Positions 35,583 through 44,869 of a DNA stretch of 64,000 nucleotides are shown here, one piece after another. Location of the stretch: NCBI GenBank assembly GCA_963799455.1, contig CAWCXF010000007.1, positions 434,001 through 498,000 on the forward strand, in the 5' to 3' direction. The position numbers were made by a program, and so were the translations under genes. Below the pieces are notes generated by a model. The model did not search any database. It had not been told where the DNA came from and saw only the letters and a list, made by a program, of their open reading frames with translations. The stretch is from CAWCXF01 sp963799455. Lineage in GTDB: Bacteria > Pseudomonadota > Alphaproteobacteria > Rhodobacterales > Rhodobacteraceae. Position 1 is the stretch's first letter, and every line of letters begins with the position of its first letter.

Positions 35583-36632
35583 GGCTCTGTTGCACGGAAC
35601 GCCTGAAGGCCGAGCTTCCCCTTTCCCCGCGGCGGTCAGCCGACGGGTCGTGTGACGGGGATGCCGAGCGCGGTATAGCGGTTGAGGATGGCGATGCGGA
35701 CTTGGAGTTCGGCGGTCTGGCGGTCGAAGTCGCGGGCCATGAGCTTTTGCCCGAGGAGCTTCATGCAGTTCATCTTGGTCTCGGCGCGGCTTCGGCGGTG
35801 GTATCCGCTCCATCGGCGCCAGATCGTGCGGCCGAGGCGCTTGATGGCGCGCAGAGCCTCGTTCCTCGCTTCTACGCCGGGGCTGTCCTTCTCCCAAGGC
35901 TTGGCATTTCGCCGGGGCGGGATGACAGCGTCCGCGCCGCGGTTCGCGATGGCGTCGCGGCAGCCGCGGGTGTCGTAGGCGCCGTCGGCGGTGACCGAGA
36001 CGATTGGCTCGTTTGCTGGGATCTGGCCGAGCAGGTCCGGTAGCACAGGCCCATCGCCGACGCCGCTGCCGGTGATCTCGACCGCGCGGACCTCGAGTGT
36101 CACCTCGTCGACGGCGAGGTGGACCTTTCGCCAGATCCGTCTGCGCGCCCCGCCATGCTTGCGCGCGTGCCATTCCCCCTCGCCTCGGACCTTGATGCCC
36201 GTGCTGTCCACGAGCAGGTGCAGCGGGCCGCCGCTGCCCCGGTAGGGCAGCTGAACGGCCAAGGTCTTCTGCCGTCGGCAGAGCGTCGAGAAGTCCGGCA
36301 CCGGCCAGTCGAGCCCCGCGAACTTCAGAAGGCTCGCGACGAAGCCGGTCGTCTGGCGAAGCGGCAGGCCGAACAGCACCTTGATCGTCAGGCAAGCCTG
36401 GATCGCGGCGTCGCTGTAGACCGGCTGGCCGCCGCGCTTGCCCGATGGCGCCGCGTGCCAGGGCGTCGAAGGGTCGAACCAGACGGTCAGCGATCCACGC
36501 TCACGCAGCGACGCGTTGTAGGCGGACCAGTTCAGGGTGCGGTAGCGCGTCGGGGCAGGCTTGGACATGACGCCCAGCTATGCCGCTGGACCGGCAATGT
36601 GAATCCCGGGCAGGCTTCGTGCAACAAGGCCC
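35583..36632 (-). mobile_element. intact IS5-family insertion sequence
   Basis: The ends are related inverted repeats: GGGGCTCTGTTGCACGGA at 35581-35598 and, on the opposite strand, GGGGCCTTGTTGCACGAA ending at 36634 (15 of 18 match); exact outer borders may differ by two bases. It carries one intact transposase. A target duplication is not clear. It adjoins the 5' edge of the Mu A-like pseudogene. Confidence 0.75.
35636..36568 (-). CDS. IS5-family transposase
   Basis: 310 residues, full length for the IS5/IS427-type group. N-terminal part: RTLNWSAYNASLRERGSLTV and YSDAAIQACLTIKVLFGLPL. The DDE catalytic residues lie in LLVDSTGIKV, VTADGAYDTRG and the Y-x2-R-x3-E-x6-K signature YHRRSRAETKMNCMK. 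The gene reads cleanly through, with the start 65 bases inside the right inverted repeat. It resembles the decayed copy just to its right, which lies in the opposite orientation. Confidence 0.93.
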   Translation of the reverse strand: MSKPAPTRYRTLNWSAYNASLRERGSLTVWFDPSTPWHAAPSGKRGGQPVYSDAAIQACLTIKVLFGLPLRQTTGFVASLLKFAGLDWPVPDFSTLCRRQKTLAVQLPYRGSGGPLHLLVDSTGIKVRGEGEWHARKHGGARRRIWRKVHLAVDEVTLEVRAVEITGSGVGDGPVLPDLLGQIPANEPIVSVTADGAYDTRGCRDAIANRGADAVIPPRRNAKPWEKDSPGVEARNEALRAIKRLGRTIWRRWSGYHRRSRAETKMNCMKLLGQKLMARDFDRQTAELQVRIAILNRYTALGIPVTRPVG

Positions 36633-36634
36633 CC

Positions 36635-36960
36635 GCGATGGCCCGAGCCTGTCACGCGGCCGTCGCCGCGCGCGGTGCGGCTGCCGTCGTCCCGGCCCGC
36701 CGGAATGGCACGCCTTGGAAGGAACACACGCCCGGAGCACGAGCCCGAACCGAGAGGCTTCGCGCCAGCCGCCACCTCGCACGAGCCATCCGGCGACGAT
36801 GGAGCGGCTCCTCGGACGCGGCCCGGTCGAGGCCGAGATGCGCCGCTCAAGCCGCTGGTCGAGCGCCTCATGTCGCGCGGCTTCGACAGGCAGGTGGACG
36901 AGCCTCACATCAGGGAGGCCATCCTGAACCGCCTCACCGCCCTCGGAACGCCGCTCACGC
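36635..36960 (+). pseudogene. decayed IS5-family transposase, C-terminal fragment
   Basis: Plus-strand frames give CHAAVAARGAAAVVPARRNG and LARAIRRRWSG, then MSRGFDRQVDEPHIREAILN and RLTALGTPLTQ. These parallel CRDAIANRGADAVIPPRRNA, LGRTIWRRWSGYH, LMARDFDRQTAELQVRIAIL and RYTALGIPVTR of the intact transposase next door. Two frameshifts separate the pieces and the N-terminal half is gone. It is clearly an older insertion of a relative. Confidence 0.75.
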
Positions 36961-37499
36961 AGCGTGCGCGCGGCAGGTCTGTCCAGGGAAAGGGTCGGTC
37001 CGGCTTCACGACGCTTCGTGCGACAGAGCCTCCTCCCGTCAAGCTCGGACAGATGCGACGAGCGCGGCGATCCGCTCGGTCGCCTCCCGTGCCCACGCGG
37101 ACGCCTGGGGCAGGCCCTTCGGGGCGACGGCAGGGCCGAAGGCTTGGAGGGCCTCGTCTCGCCGCGACGGACGCCCCAGGCGTCGGAGCCAGAGGGAGGG
37201 CCGGCCGAAGAGGCTGGCCAGCACCGGGGCGGATCCCGGCGTCTTCACCGTCGCGCTGACCGGCCGACCGAGATGCCCGGCCCGCAGCGACATGCGGTCG
37301 GCGAGCCCCGACGCCAGGACGCGATCCGCGAACTCGCCGATTCTCGGCCCCCCGTCCGCCCATCGCGCGCAGGCGTGGAGGAGCGGCTCCAGGGGGAGGC
37401 GGCGAGGGGGGAGGCAGCGAGGGAGGCGGCGCGTGCAGACGTGGAGGTGGACGCGAGGTGCAAGGGTCGTCGCGTCGACAGTCCCGGCGACTGTGTTCG
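36961..37499. other. unassigned degenerate stretch
   Basis: On the minus strand between about 37,395 and 37,036 a frame has fairly protein-like composition (RIGEFADRVLASGLADRMSL, HLGRPVSATVKTPGSAPVLA, SAWAREATERIAALVASVRA). It has no start codon in context and runs into non-coding DNA on both sides, so it is probably the C-terminal remnant of an unknown gene. A GGGAGGCGGCGA-type repeat lies near 37,390-37,430. Confidence 0.4.
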
Positions 37500-37960
37500 A
37501 GCCGGGCTGTGGCGGCGGTCGTGCGTGCCGGTGGCGAGCGTGGCGTCGAGGGTGACGGGGATCTTGCGCGCGAGGGCGGCTTCGACGGGCTTGCCGGCGC
37601 CTTGCAGGCGGGCGCGGAGCGCCTCGGAGGCGGCGCGTCGGGGTGACGCGTGCAGGGCGGCGACGTGGGGCATCGTCCGCGCGCCGGGCCGGCGGCCGCC
37701 GATGGCACGGCGGCCCATGGGCTTGCCGCTGTCGCGCGCGACGGGGGCCGGCGAGGCGGCGATGCGGCGGCGATCGCGCTGGCCGGGCTCGGGCCAGCTC
37801 GGCGGTCGGCGTCGCGGCGGCGACGGGCCCGAGGCCGGGGGCGGTGCGCGGCCGGCGGTCGAGGGTGGCCATCCTGGGGTGGCGGCGACGAGCTCGGCCA
37901 TGCGGGCCTCGATCTCGGCGATGCGGCGATCGAGGGGTGCGACCGGGCCGCGTCCGGGGC
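37500..37960 (-). pseudogene. IS110-family transposase remnant
   Basis: Minus-strand sequence gives MAELVAATPGWPP, RDRRRIAASPAPVARDSGKP, GRRAIGGRRPGARTMPHVAA and LQGAGKPVEAALARKIPVTL. This is the Transposase_20 order (LAPxARDSGxxxGRRxIGGGRxxVRxxLYMAAL, GKPxKxAxxAxARK) with frameshifts and missing N-terminus. It is a second, independent IS110 relic in the window. Confidence 0.7.
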
Positions 37961-37999
37961 GTCAGGGGGGCATCGGGGCGAGCGCCGCTCCGCGTGCCG

Positions 38000-39301
38000 C
38001 TACGGCGCGCGCTCGTCGGCCCCGCCAGGGGCGTAGTCGGCCGGATCGACCGACGAGGGCCGCCCGTCGAGGCGCAGCGCCGACACGCGCGGCTCTGCCG
38101 TGGCGATGGTGCGCCCCGAGCGGATCACGCGCAGGCGCGCGGCCCTGAGCCGGATCGCCTCGATCGGGTCTCGCGCCTGGAGCAGCACCATGTCGGCCCG
38201 CGCACCGGGGCGGATGCCGTGGCCTTGAAGCCCCATGATCCCGGCCGGCACGCTCGTGACGGCCTCGTAGGCGGCGCGCATCCCATCCCGGCTCGTGGTC
38301 AGCGCCGCGTGCAGGCCCATCGAGGCCACCTCCAGCATGTCGGCCTGGCCCAACGGATACCACGGGTCGAGCACGCAGTCGTGGCCGAAGGCCACCGGCA
38401 CGCCGTGGGCGCGCAGCTCGGGGATCCGCGTCAGGCCGCGCCGCTTGGGGTAGGTGTCGTGGCGGCCCTGGATGGTGATGTTGATGAGCGGGTTGGCGAT
38501 CGCGGCCATGCCGCTCTCGGCGATCAGGGGCAGGAGCTTCGAGACGTAGTAGTCGTCCATCGAGTGCATGGAGGTGAGGTGCGAGCCCGCGACGCGGCCC
38601 GCGAGGCCCAGCCGCGTCGTCTCGGCGGCGAGCGTCTCGACGTGCCGGCTGACGGGATCGTCGGTCTCGTCGCAGTGCAGGTCCACCATCAGCCCGCGCT
38701 CGGCGGCGATCTCGCACAGGCGCGCGACGGAGCGCCGACCGTCCTCCATCGTGCGCTCGAAGTGCGGGATGCCGCCCACGATCTCGACGCCCCGGTCGAG
38801 CGCGCGGATCAGGTTCGCCTCGGCGCCGGGCGAGCGGTAGAGCCCGTCCTGGGGGAAGGCCACGAGCTGGAGGTCGAGATAGGGCCGCACCCGCTCGCGC
38901 ACGTCGAGGAGGGCGTCCACCGCGAGCAGCCGGTCGTCGCACACGTCCACGTGCGAGCGGATCGCCAGCAGGCCCTGGGAGACGGCGAGGTCGCAGTAGC
39001 GCAGCGCCCGCTCGACCACCGCCTCGTGCGTCAGGAGCGGCTTCAGCTCGCCCCAGAGCGCGATGCCCTCCAGGAGCGTGCCCGACTCGTTGAGGCGCGG
39101 CTGGCCCAGCGAGAGCGTCGCGTCCATGTGGAAGTGCGCGTCCACGAAGGGCGGTGAGAGCAGCAGGCCGCGGGCGTCGATCGTCTCGCCCGCCTCGGCG
39201 TCGATGCCCCGCTCGACGGCGCGGATCACGCCGCCCTCCACGGCGACGTCGATGCCGGTGCGCCCATCGGGCAGGGTGGCGCCGCGGATCACGAGGTCCA
39301 T
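38000..39301 (-). CDS. cytosine deaminase-like amidohydrolase
   Basis: 433 residues from ATG 39301, which shares a base with the stop of the upstream permease gene. The metal site is seen as PPFVDAHFHMDATLSLGQPR, the carbon-nitrogen hydrolase His/Glu region as MVDLHCDETDDPVSRHVETL, then GSHLTSMHSMDDYYVSKLLP and GHDCVLDPWYPLGQADML. These are CodA/AtzC-group features. It is the last gene of a five-gene overlapping operon with a BMP-type ABC importer, so it most likely deaminates or hydrolyses the imported nucleobase or analogue. Cytosolic, no signal peptide. Exact substrate uncertain; not all members act on cytosine. Confidence 0.85.
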   Translation of the reverse strand: MDLVIRGATLPDGRTGIDVAVEGGVIRAVERGIDAEAGETIDARGLLLSPPFVDAHFHMDATLSLGQPRLNESGTLLEGIALWGELKPLLTHEAVVERALRYCDLAVSQGLLAIRSHVDVCDDRLLAVDALLDVRERVRPYLDLQLVAFPQDGLYRSPGAEANLIRALDRGVEIVGGIPHFERTMEDGRRSVARLCEIAAERGLMVDLHCDETDDPVSRHVETLAAETTRLGLAGRVAGSHLTSMHSMDDYYVSKLLPLIAESGMAAIANPLINITIQGRHDTYPKRRGLTRIPELRAHGVPVAFGHDCVLDPWYPLGQADMLEVASMGLHAALTTSRDGMRAAYEAVTSVPAGIMGLQGHGIRPGARADMVLLQARDPIEAIRLRAARLRVIRSGRTIATAEPRVSALRLDGRPSSVDPADYAPGGADERAP

Positions 39302-40233
39302 CACCGGTCCCCCCGGACGTAGGGCTTGAGGAGCGCGCGCGGGTAGTCGGCCCGGCGCGCGGCCAGCACGAGGGCCGCGATCGACAGCAGGTAGGGCAGC
39401 ATCAGGAACACCTGGCCGGGGACCGCCGCGCCCACCTGCGTCTGGAGCCGCACCTGGAGCGCGTCGAACGCGCCGAAGAGGAGCGCGCCCACGAGCGCCC
39501 GGCCCGGCCTCCACGACGCGAACACGACGAGGGCGATGCAGATCCAGCCGCGCCCGTTGACCATGCCGAAGAAGAAGGCGTCGAAGGCCGAGAGCGTGAG
39601 GAACGCGCCGCCGAGGCCCATCAGCGCGGAGCCCGCCACCACCGCGCCCGTCCTGAGGCCCCGCACGGAGAGCCCCTGCGCCTCGACGGCCGCCGCCGAG
39701 TCCCCCACCGCGCGCAGCGCGAGGCCGAGCGGCGTGCGCGCGAGGACGTACCACACGAGCGCCACGAGCCCCAGCGCGAGGAAGGTGAGCGCGGTCTGCT
39801 CGCCCAGCGCGGGGCCGATCAGGGGCAGCGCCTCCACCCACCCGCCGACGGGGCGGAAGGGCTCGACGCGGGGCGGCGAGGACATGTCGGGCAGGATCGT
39901 GCGGTAGGCGAAGGACGATGCCGCGGTGGCGAAGAGCGTGACGGCGAGCCCCGAGACGTGCTGCGACAGCGCCAGCCAAACGGTCAGCCCGGCATGCGCC
40001 AGGCCCAAGAGCCCTCCGAGCGCCATCGCGGCCGCGACCCCGCCCCAGAGCGGCGCGCCGAGATGGACCGCCATCCAGCCGCCGAAGGCGCCGGCGACGA
40101 AGATGCCCTCGATGCCGAGGTTGAGCACGCCCGCCCGCTCGCACAGGAGCGCGCCGAGGACGCCGAACACGAGCGGCGTGGCGATCCGCAGGGCGGCGGC
40201 GAGGAAGCCGTCGGAGAGGATGAGGTCGAGCAT
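39301..40233 (-). CDS. ABC transporter permease, nucleoside/BMP type (second permease)
   Basis: 310 residues, about nine membrane helices, with RIATPLVFGVLGALLCERAG and VLNLGIEGIFVAGAFGGWMA at the N-terminus, the signature of YufQ/NupQ-like permeases. LGLALRAVGDSAAAVEAQGL is the EAA-like loop that contacts the ATPase. The stop shares one base with the next start (TGATG). Pairs with the upstream permease to form the membrane channel. Confidence 0.92.
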   Translation of the reverse strand: MLDLILSDGFLAAALRIATPLVFGVLGALLCERAGVLNLGIEGIFVAGAFGGWMAVHLGAPLWGGVAAAMALGGLLGLAHAGLTVWLALSQHVSGLAVTLFATAASSFAYRTILPDMSSPPRVEPFRPVGGWVEALPLIGPALGEQTALTFLALGLVALVWYVLARTPLGLALRAVGDSAAAVEAQGLSVRGLRTGAVVAGSALMGLGGAFLTLSAFDAFFFGMVNGRGWICIALVVFASWRPGRALVGALLFGAFDALQVRLQTQVGAAVPGQVFLMLPYLLSIAALVLAARRADYPRALLKPYVRGDR

Positions 40234-41321
40234 CAGCCTCTCCGGAGGCGCAGCCGCGCGGCGGCCTCGCCGAGCAGGATCGCCACCAGCGCCATCGCCA
40301 CCACGAGGTCGGCGAGGTAGGACGACACGCCCAAGGCCCGGCTCATGGAGTCCGCGCCGACATAGACGGCCGCCACGAACACCGCCGCCGCCACGCAGCC
40401 CAGGGCCGAGAGCCCCGCGAGCATCGCCACCACGATGCCCGCGTAGCCGAAGCCGGGCGAGATGTCGGCCGTCAGGTAGCCCTTGAGCCCCGCCACCTCG
40501 CCCGCGCCCGCGAGACCCGCGAGCGCCCCCGAGAGGGCGCCCACGAGCAAGAGCGTCCGGCCCGTGCGGATCCCGGCGAAGCGCGCGGCGGCGGGGTTGT
40601 CGCCCACCGCGCGCAGCTCGAAGCCGAACACGGTTCGCCGCACCACGAAGGCCATCAGCGGCGCGAGCGCGAGCCCGACGAGGAGCCCGGCGTGGAGCCG
40701 GGTGCGGGGCACGAGCCCCGGCAGCTCGGCCGCCTCCACGACCGGAGGCGACTGCGGCCAGCCCATGCCGAGCGGATCCTGGAGCGGCCCCTCCAGCATC
40801 ATCTGGACGAAGAGGAGCGCGACGAAGTTGAGCAGCAGCGTGGTCACCACCTCGTCCGCGCCGAGCCGCACCTTGAGCCAGGCCGGCCCCAGCATCAACG
40901 CCGCGCCCGCGAGCGCCGCGGCCCCCATCACGAGGGGCGCCGTCAGCGGTCCCGCCTCGATCGCGCCCGTGCCGAGCCACGCCACGGCGAGGGCGCCGGC
41001 GTAGAGCTGGCCCTCCGCCCCGATGTTCCACAGCCGGGCGCGGAACGCCACCGCGGCGGCGAGGCCCGTCAGGATCAGCGGCGTGGCGCGCGTGAGCGTC
41101 TCCGACAGCGCGAAGGCCGAGCCCAGCGCCCCCTCCAGCATCAGCGCGTAGGCCCGCCCCACGGGCGCGCCCGCGACCGCGACGGGCAGCGCGGCCAGCA
41201 GCACGGCGGCGGCCCCGGCCGCGACGCGGATCAGCATGGCGCGCCCGGGGGAGGGGGCGTCCGCGCGCACCAGCCTCAGAGGTGGGCGGGGCCGCCGCGC
41301 GGGCTCGTCCAGGGCGCTCAC
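40233..41321 (-). CDS. ABC transporter permease, nucleoside/BMP type (first permease)
   Basis: 362 residues starting GTG 41321, overlapping the ATPase gene stop (GTGA). A 25-residue cytoplasmic Pro/Arg-rich head precedes the first helix (LIRVAAGAAAVLLAALPVAV). Family markers are LWNIGAEGQLYAGALAVAWL, RLGADEVVTTLLLNFVALLF and FELRAVGDNPAAARFAGI (EAA-like loop). It is a YufP/NupP-like partner of the second permease, and the pair imports a nucleoside or base delivered by the binding protein. Confidence 0.92.
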   Translation of the reverse strand: MSALDEPARRPRPPLRLVRADAPSPGRAMLIRVAAGAAAVLLAALPVAVAGAPVGRAYALMLEGALGSAFALSETLTRATPLILTGLAAAVAFRARLWNIGAEGQLYAGALAVAWLGTGAIEAGPLTAPLVMGAAALAGAALMLGPAWLKVRLGADEVVTTLLLNFVALLFVQMMLEGPLQDPLGMGWPQSPPVVEAAELPGLVPRTRLHAGLLVGLALAPLMAFVVRRTVFGFELRAVGDNPAAARFAGIRTGRTLLLVGALSGALAGLAGAGEVAGLKGYLTADISPGFGYAGIVVAMLAGLSALGCVAAAVFVAAVYVGADSMSRALGVSSYLADLVVAMALVAILLGEAAARLRLRRG

Positions 41322-42895
41322 GCGGGGGCGTCCAGGCGCTCTGGCGTCAGCGGTCGCGGCAGCTCGCCGGCCATCATCAGCCCCACCGCCTCGCGGTCCG
41401 CCGCCGCGGCGGGCCCCGCGTCGAGGAGGCGGCCGCCCTGCGCCACGACGACGCGCGTGGCCACCGCCAGCACCTCGTCGAGATCCTCGGAGATCAGGAG
41501 CACGCCCGCGCCGCGCTCCGCCGCCTCCCTGAGCCTGCGATGCACCTGCGCCTCAGCGCCCACGTCGAGGCCGCGGGTCGGCTGGTCGGCCAGCACGAGG
41601 CGGGGCGGTCGGCCCTCCGCGCCGCCCAGCACGCGGGCAAGCAGGAGCTTCTGCGCGTTGCCGCCCGAGAGCAGCCGCGCCGGCGCGTCAGGGCCCGGGC
41701 AGCGGATGTCGTGCTCGCGGATCGCCGCCTGCGCCCGCGCGCGCATCGCGCGCGGGCGCAGGATGCCGCGGCGTGAGACGGCCGGGTCGCGCAGCCGCTC
41801 GACGGCGAGGTTCTCGGCCACGCTCATGGTCCCGATCAGGCCGTCCCTCTGGCGGTCCTCGGGCGTGCGGGCCACGCCTCGCGCCGTCATGGCGCGCGGG
41901 TCGGCCCGGCGCACCGCCTCGCCGGCCACGCGCAGCGCGCCCCGCTCGGGGACCGCGAGCCCCGCCACGAGCGCGGCCAGCGCCGCCTGCCCGTTGCCCG
42001 ACACGCCCGCCACCCCCACGATCTCGCCCTCGCGCACGGCAAGCGTCGCGTCCACGAGGCGCGCGCCGGCGTGGGAGGAGGACACGCCGTCCAGCTCCAG
42101 CACGGGCGGGCCCGGCGCGCGCGCGGGGCGCGCGCCCTCGCCGCGCTCCACCTCGCGCCCCACCATGAGCCGCGCGAGCGCGCGCGGCGTCGCATCCGCG
42201 ACGGCCATCGCGCCCGCCACCCGCCCGCGCCGCAGCACGACCACGCGGTGCGCCGCGGCCATCACCTCGCCGAGCTTGTGCGAGATCACGATCACGCCCA
42301 GGCCCCGCGCGGCGAGCGCGCGGACGGTCTCGAACAGCCGCTCCGCCTCGGCGGGCGCGAGCACGGCCGTGGGCTCGTCGAGCACCAGCGCGCGCGCCTC
42401 GCCGTAAAGGGCCTTCAGGATCTCGACCCGCTGGCGCGCGCCCACCCCGAGCCCGTCCACCCGCGCGCCCAGCGGCACCGCGAGGCCCGTCCCGGCCATC
42501 AGGCGCTCGACCCGCCCGCGGGCGGGCGCCCGGCGCCACGCGAGGAGGCTCTCGCGGCCCAGCACGACGTTCTCCAGCGCGGTGAGGCTCTCGGCCAGCG
42601 TGAAGTGCTGGTGCACCATGGCCACGCCCGCCTCCAGCGCCGCGCGCGGCGATCCGGGGGGCAGTGGCACGAGCCGCCCGCCACGCTCCACCAGGACGCG
42701 CCCCGCGTCGGCCCGGTGCCGTCCGAAGAGCACGTTCATCAGCGTGGTCTTTCCCGCGCCGTTCTCGCCCAAGAGCGCCACCACCTCGCCGGGGCGGAGC
42801 GCGAGATCGACCCCCTCGCAGGCGACGACCGGGCCGAAGCGCTTGGAGATGCCCTCCATCGCGAGAAGGGGACCGCCCCCCACGGTCCCGCTCAC
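41318..42895 (-). CDS. ABC transporter ATP-binding protein, two tandem ATPase domains (BMP system)
   Basis: 525 residues starting GTG 42895, overlapping the stop of the binding-protein gene. The first ATPase domain has Walker A GENGAGKTTLMN, signature region VGARQRVEILKAL, Walker B LVLDEPTAVL and H-loop VISHKL. The second has a degenerate Walker A (VSGNGQAALAAL, no GKT), signature LSGGNAQKLLLARVL and LVLADQPTRGLD. The degenerate second P-loop is normal for sugar/nucleoside importers of this class. Four-base overlaps on both sides indicate tight translational coupling. Confidence 0.93.
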   Translation of the reverse strand: MSGTVGGGPLLAMEGISKRFGPVVACEGVDLALRPGEVVALLGENGAGKTTLMNVLFGRHRADAGRVLVERGGRLVPLPPGSPRAALEAGVAMVHQHFTLAESLTALENVVLGRESLLAWRRAPARGRVERLMAGTGLAVPLGARVDGLGVGARQRVEILKALYGEARALVLDEPTAVLAPAEAERLFETVRALAARGLGVIVISHKLGEVMAAAHRVVVLRRGRVAGAMAVADATPRALARLMVGREVERGEGARPARAPGPPVLELDGVSSSHAGARLVDATLAVREGEIVGVAGVSGNGQAALAALVAGLAVPERGALRVAGEAVRRADPRAMTARGVARTPEDRQRDGLIGTMSVAENLAVERLRDPAVSRRGILRPRAMRARAQAAIREHDIRCPGPDAPARLLSGGNAQKLLLARVLGGAEGRPPRLVLADQPTRGLDVGAEAQVHRRLREAAERGAGVLLISEDLDEVLAVATRVVVAQGGRLLDAGPAAAADREAVGLMMAGELPRPLTPERLDAPA

Positions 42896-43884
42896 ATCGA
42901 GGACTCGGGCTCCGTGTCGTCGATCTCCACCGTGAACGAGCCGTCCAGGATCGCCGCTTCCTTCGCCTCCACCCGCTCGCCCAGCTCGGCGGGGACCAGC
43001 GCCTCGTCGTAGACCAGGCTGCCGCCGCCCTCGCCCATGAAGGAGTAGCGGCCGTAGTCCTCGGCCCCGAACGCGCCCGCCTTCACGGCGGCGACCGCAG
43101 CGTCGATGGTGGGCTCCATGTGCCACAGGGCCGAGGCCATGATGGTGCCGGGATAGTCCGCGGCCGTGTCGATCACGTTTCCCACCGCCAGCACGTCGCG
43201 CTCGGCGGCGGCGTCCGAGACGCCGAAGCGCTCGGCGTAGAGCACGTCCGCGCCCGCCTCGATCATGGCGAAGGCGCTCTCCTTGGCCTTGGGCGGGTCG
43301 TACCACGAGTCGATGAACGTCACGAGGAACTCCGCGTCCGGGTTGGTCTCGCGCGCGCCCGCCATGAAGGCGTTCATGAGGCGGTTGACCTCGGGGATGG
43401 CGTAGCCGCCCACCATGCCGATCACGTCCGACCCCGACCGCGCGCCCGCGATCATGCCCGTGAGGTAGCTCGGCTCGTGGATGTAGTTGTCGAACACCGC
43501 GAAGTTGGGCGCCTCGGGCGCGCCCGACGACCCCATCAGGAAGGCGGTGCCGGGGTAGTCCGCGGCGACCTCGCGCGCGGCGCGCTCGACCGCGAAGGCC
43601 TCGCCCACGATCAGGTCGGCGCCCCCTTCGGCATACTCGCGCATCACGCGCTCGTAGTCGGCGTTGGAGACGTTCTCGGAGAAGCTGTAGGCGATCTCGC
43701 CGCGCTCCTCGGCGGCCGCGAGGGCCCGGTGGATGCGGCTCACCCACTGCTGCTCGGTGGGCACGGTGTAGACCGCCGCGACCTCCACCGCGTCCTGGGC
43801 CGGCGCCGCGGTGGCGAGAAGCGGCGTGGCGAGCGCGCCGGCGAGGGCGCCGAGCGCGGCACGACGGGTCGGGGTTCGGGGCAT
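42892..43884 (-). CDS. BMP-family ABC transporter substrate-binding protein
   Basis: 330 residues from ATG 43884, with GAGGAG 6 bases upstream (the ATG at 43890 is too close to that site). The N-terminus RTPTRRAALGALAGALATPL resembles a Tat-type signal peptide ending near APAQ. Family features: EVAAVYTVPTEQQWVSRIHR, YPGTAFLMGSSGAPEAPNFA, VIGMVGGYAIPEVNRLMNAF and DVLYAERFGVSDAAAERDVL. BMP proteins bind purine or pyrimidine nucleosides and bases in the periplasm. It is the first gene of the importer operon, so its promoter should lie in the 760-bp gap upstream. Confidence 0.93.
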   Translation of the reverse strand: MPRTPTRRAALGALAGALATPLLATAAPAQDAVEVAAVYTVPTEQQWVSRIHRALAAAEERGEIAYSFSENVSNADYERVMREYAEGGADLIVGEAFAVERAAREVAADYPGTAFLMGSSGAPEAPNFAVFDNYIHEPSYLTGMIAGARSGSDVIGMVGGYAIPEVNRLMNAFMAGARETNPDAEFLVTFIDSWYDPPKAKESAFAMIEAGADVLYAERFGVSDAAAERDVLAVGNVIDTAADYPGTIMASALWHMEPTIDAAVAAVKAGAFGAEDYGRYSFMGEGGGSLVYDEALVPAELGERVEAKEAAILDGSFTVEIDDTEPESSM

Positions 43885-44644
43885 GGGCATCTCCTCGTCC
43901 GGGGCTCTTCCGAGTCCGCAGCGTAAGCGGCGGCGTGGGCCGTGGGGAAGAGCGCTTGGCGCCCATGCCGGGCGTTCGGCGTCGGAGGGGCGGCCGGCGC
44001 TCGATGCGCGCATGTCCTGACCGGGGCATCGTGAGGCCCTCGGCCAAGGCGAGGTCCGTGGCGAAGGAGGCGGGCGACGCGCGGATCACGGGTCACGAAC
44101 GAGCAGGTCATCGCGGTCCTGGCGGAGCCGGAGCACGGCATGGCGACGACCGCGGCGGGCCGGCGCCATGGGAGGCGGCATCCACGGAGGCGGTGGGGCC
44201 TTCGGGCGCGACCGCGCCCCGGGCGCCGGGCCGACGAGCCGTGCCGCGGGATCTGTGGGCGGGCCGGGGCGCCCCCTGCGCAGGGCATCGCCCGCCCGAT
44301 CGGCGCCGGGCCGCTCGGGCGGAACCACGACTGGGCGCTCCAGCGCCGCCATGGGCCGGAGGCCATGGCCGCGCCCGTCAGGCGCGACGAGCCCTCCACG
44401 CGGGCCAGCTCGCGCTCGCTCATCGCCACCCATCCCACGCGCCAGCTCCCCGTCCTCGATCCGGGGAGGGAAGTGCGACGCGTCTGCTCTGCTCAGGCGA
44501 GACGGTTCCGCTCGGCGCTTGCAGGGACATCTTTCCGCGCTCGCGCTCGCCGCGCATGTCGGGGGCGAGCGCAGACGGCAGGCCGGGCGGCATGAACGCG
44601 GGTGCTCACATGGGGATCTGGCTTCGGGTCCGGAGGCCGGACGT
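43885..44644. other. intergenic region upstream of the BMP operon, no gene seen
   Basis: 760 bases between two minus-strand genes. No convincing frame, and no riboswitch-like structure that I can name, despite the likely nucleobase-related operon. Confidence 0.5.
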
Positions 44645-44869
44645 TCACCAATGCGGCGGCCGCTCGTCCCCCAGCACGACGCCGCCGCCCTCCTCCGCCG
44701 CGCGCTCCGCCTCGCGCCGGGCCAGACGATCGAGCGTCGCCGCGAGCCGGCGCAGCTCCGCGTCCTGATCTGCGGCGACCGCGGAGAGGTCCGCGACCTC
44801 GCGCTCCAGATGGGCGATGCGCTCCTCGATCGCCGTGCTGCTGCCGCGGTCGGAACGGTCGTGGGGCAT
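44645..44869 (-). CDS. slyX: SlyX family protein
   Basis: 74 residues from ATG 44869, with GGAGG 5 bases upstream. The middle is a two-heptad-rich coiled coil (IEERIAHLEREVADLSAVAA, then LRRLAATLDRLARREAE), and the C-terminus ends DERPPHW, matching the conserved PPHY end of SlyX. The biochemical role of SlyX is unknown. It is a single small gene between two gene-free gaps. Confidence 0.82.
   Translation of the reverse strand: MPHDRSDRGSSTAIEERIAHLEREVADLSAVAADQDAELRRLAATLDRLARREAERAAEEGGGVVLGDERPPHW

Noticed and set aside
43885..44644. Purine-type riboswitch upstream of the BMP importer operon
   Set aside because: I could not identify a three-way-junction core or conserved loop sequences; unsupported without a covariance search.
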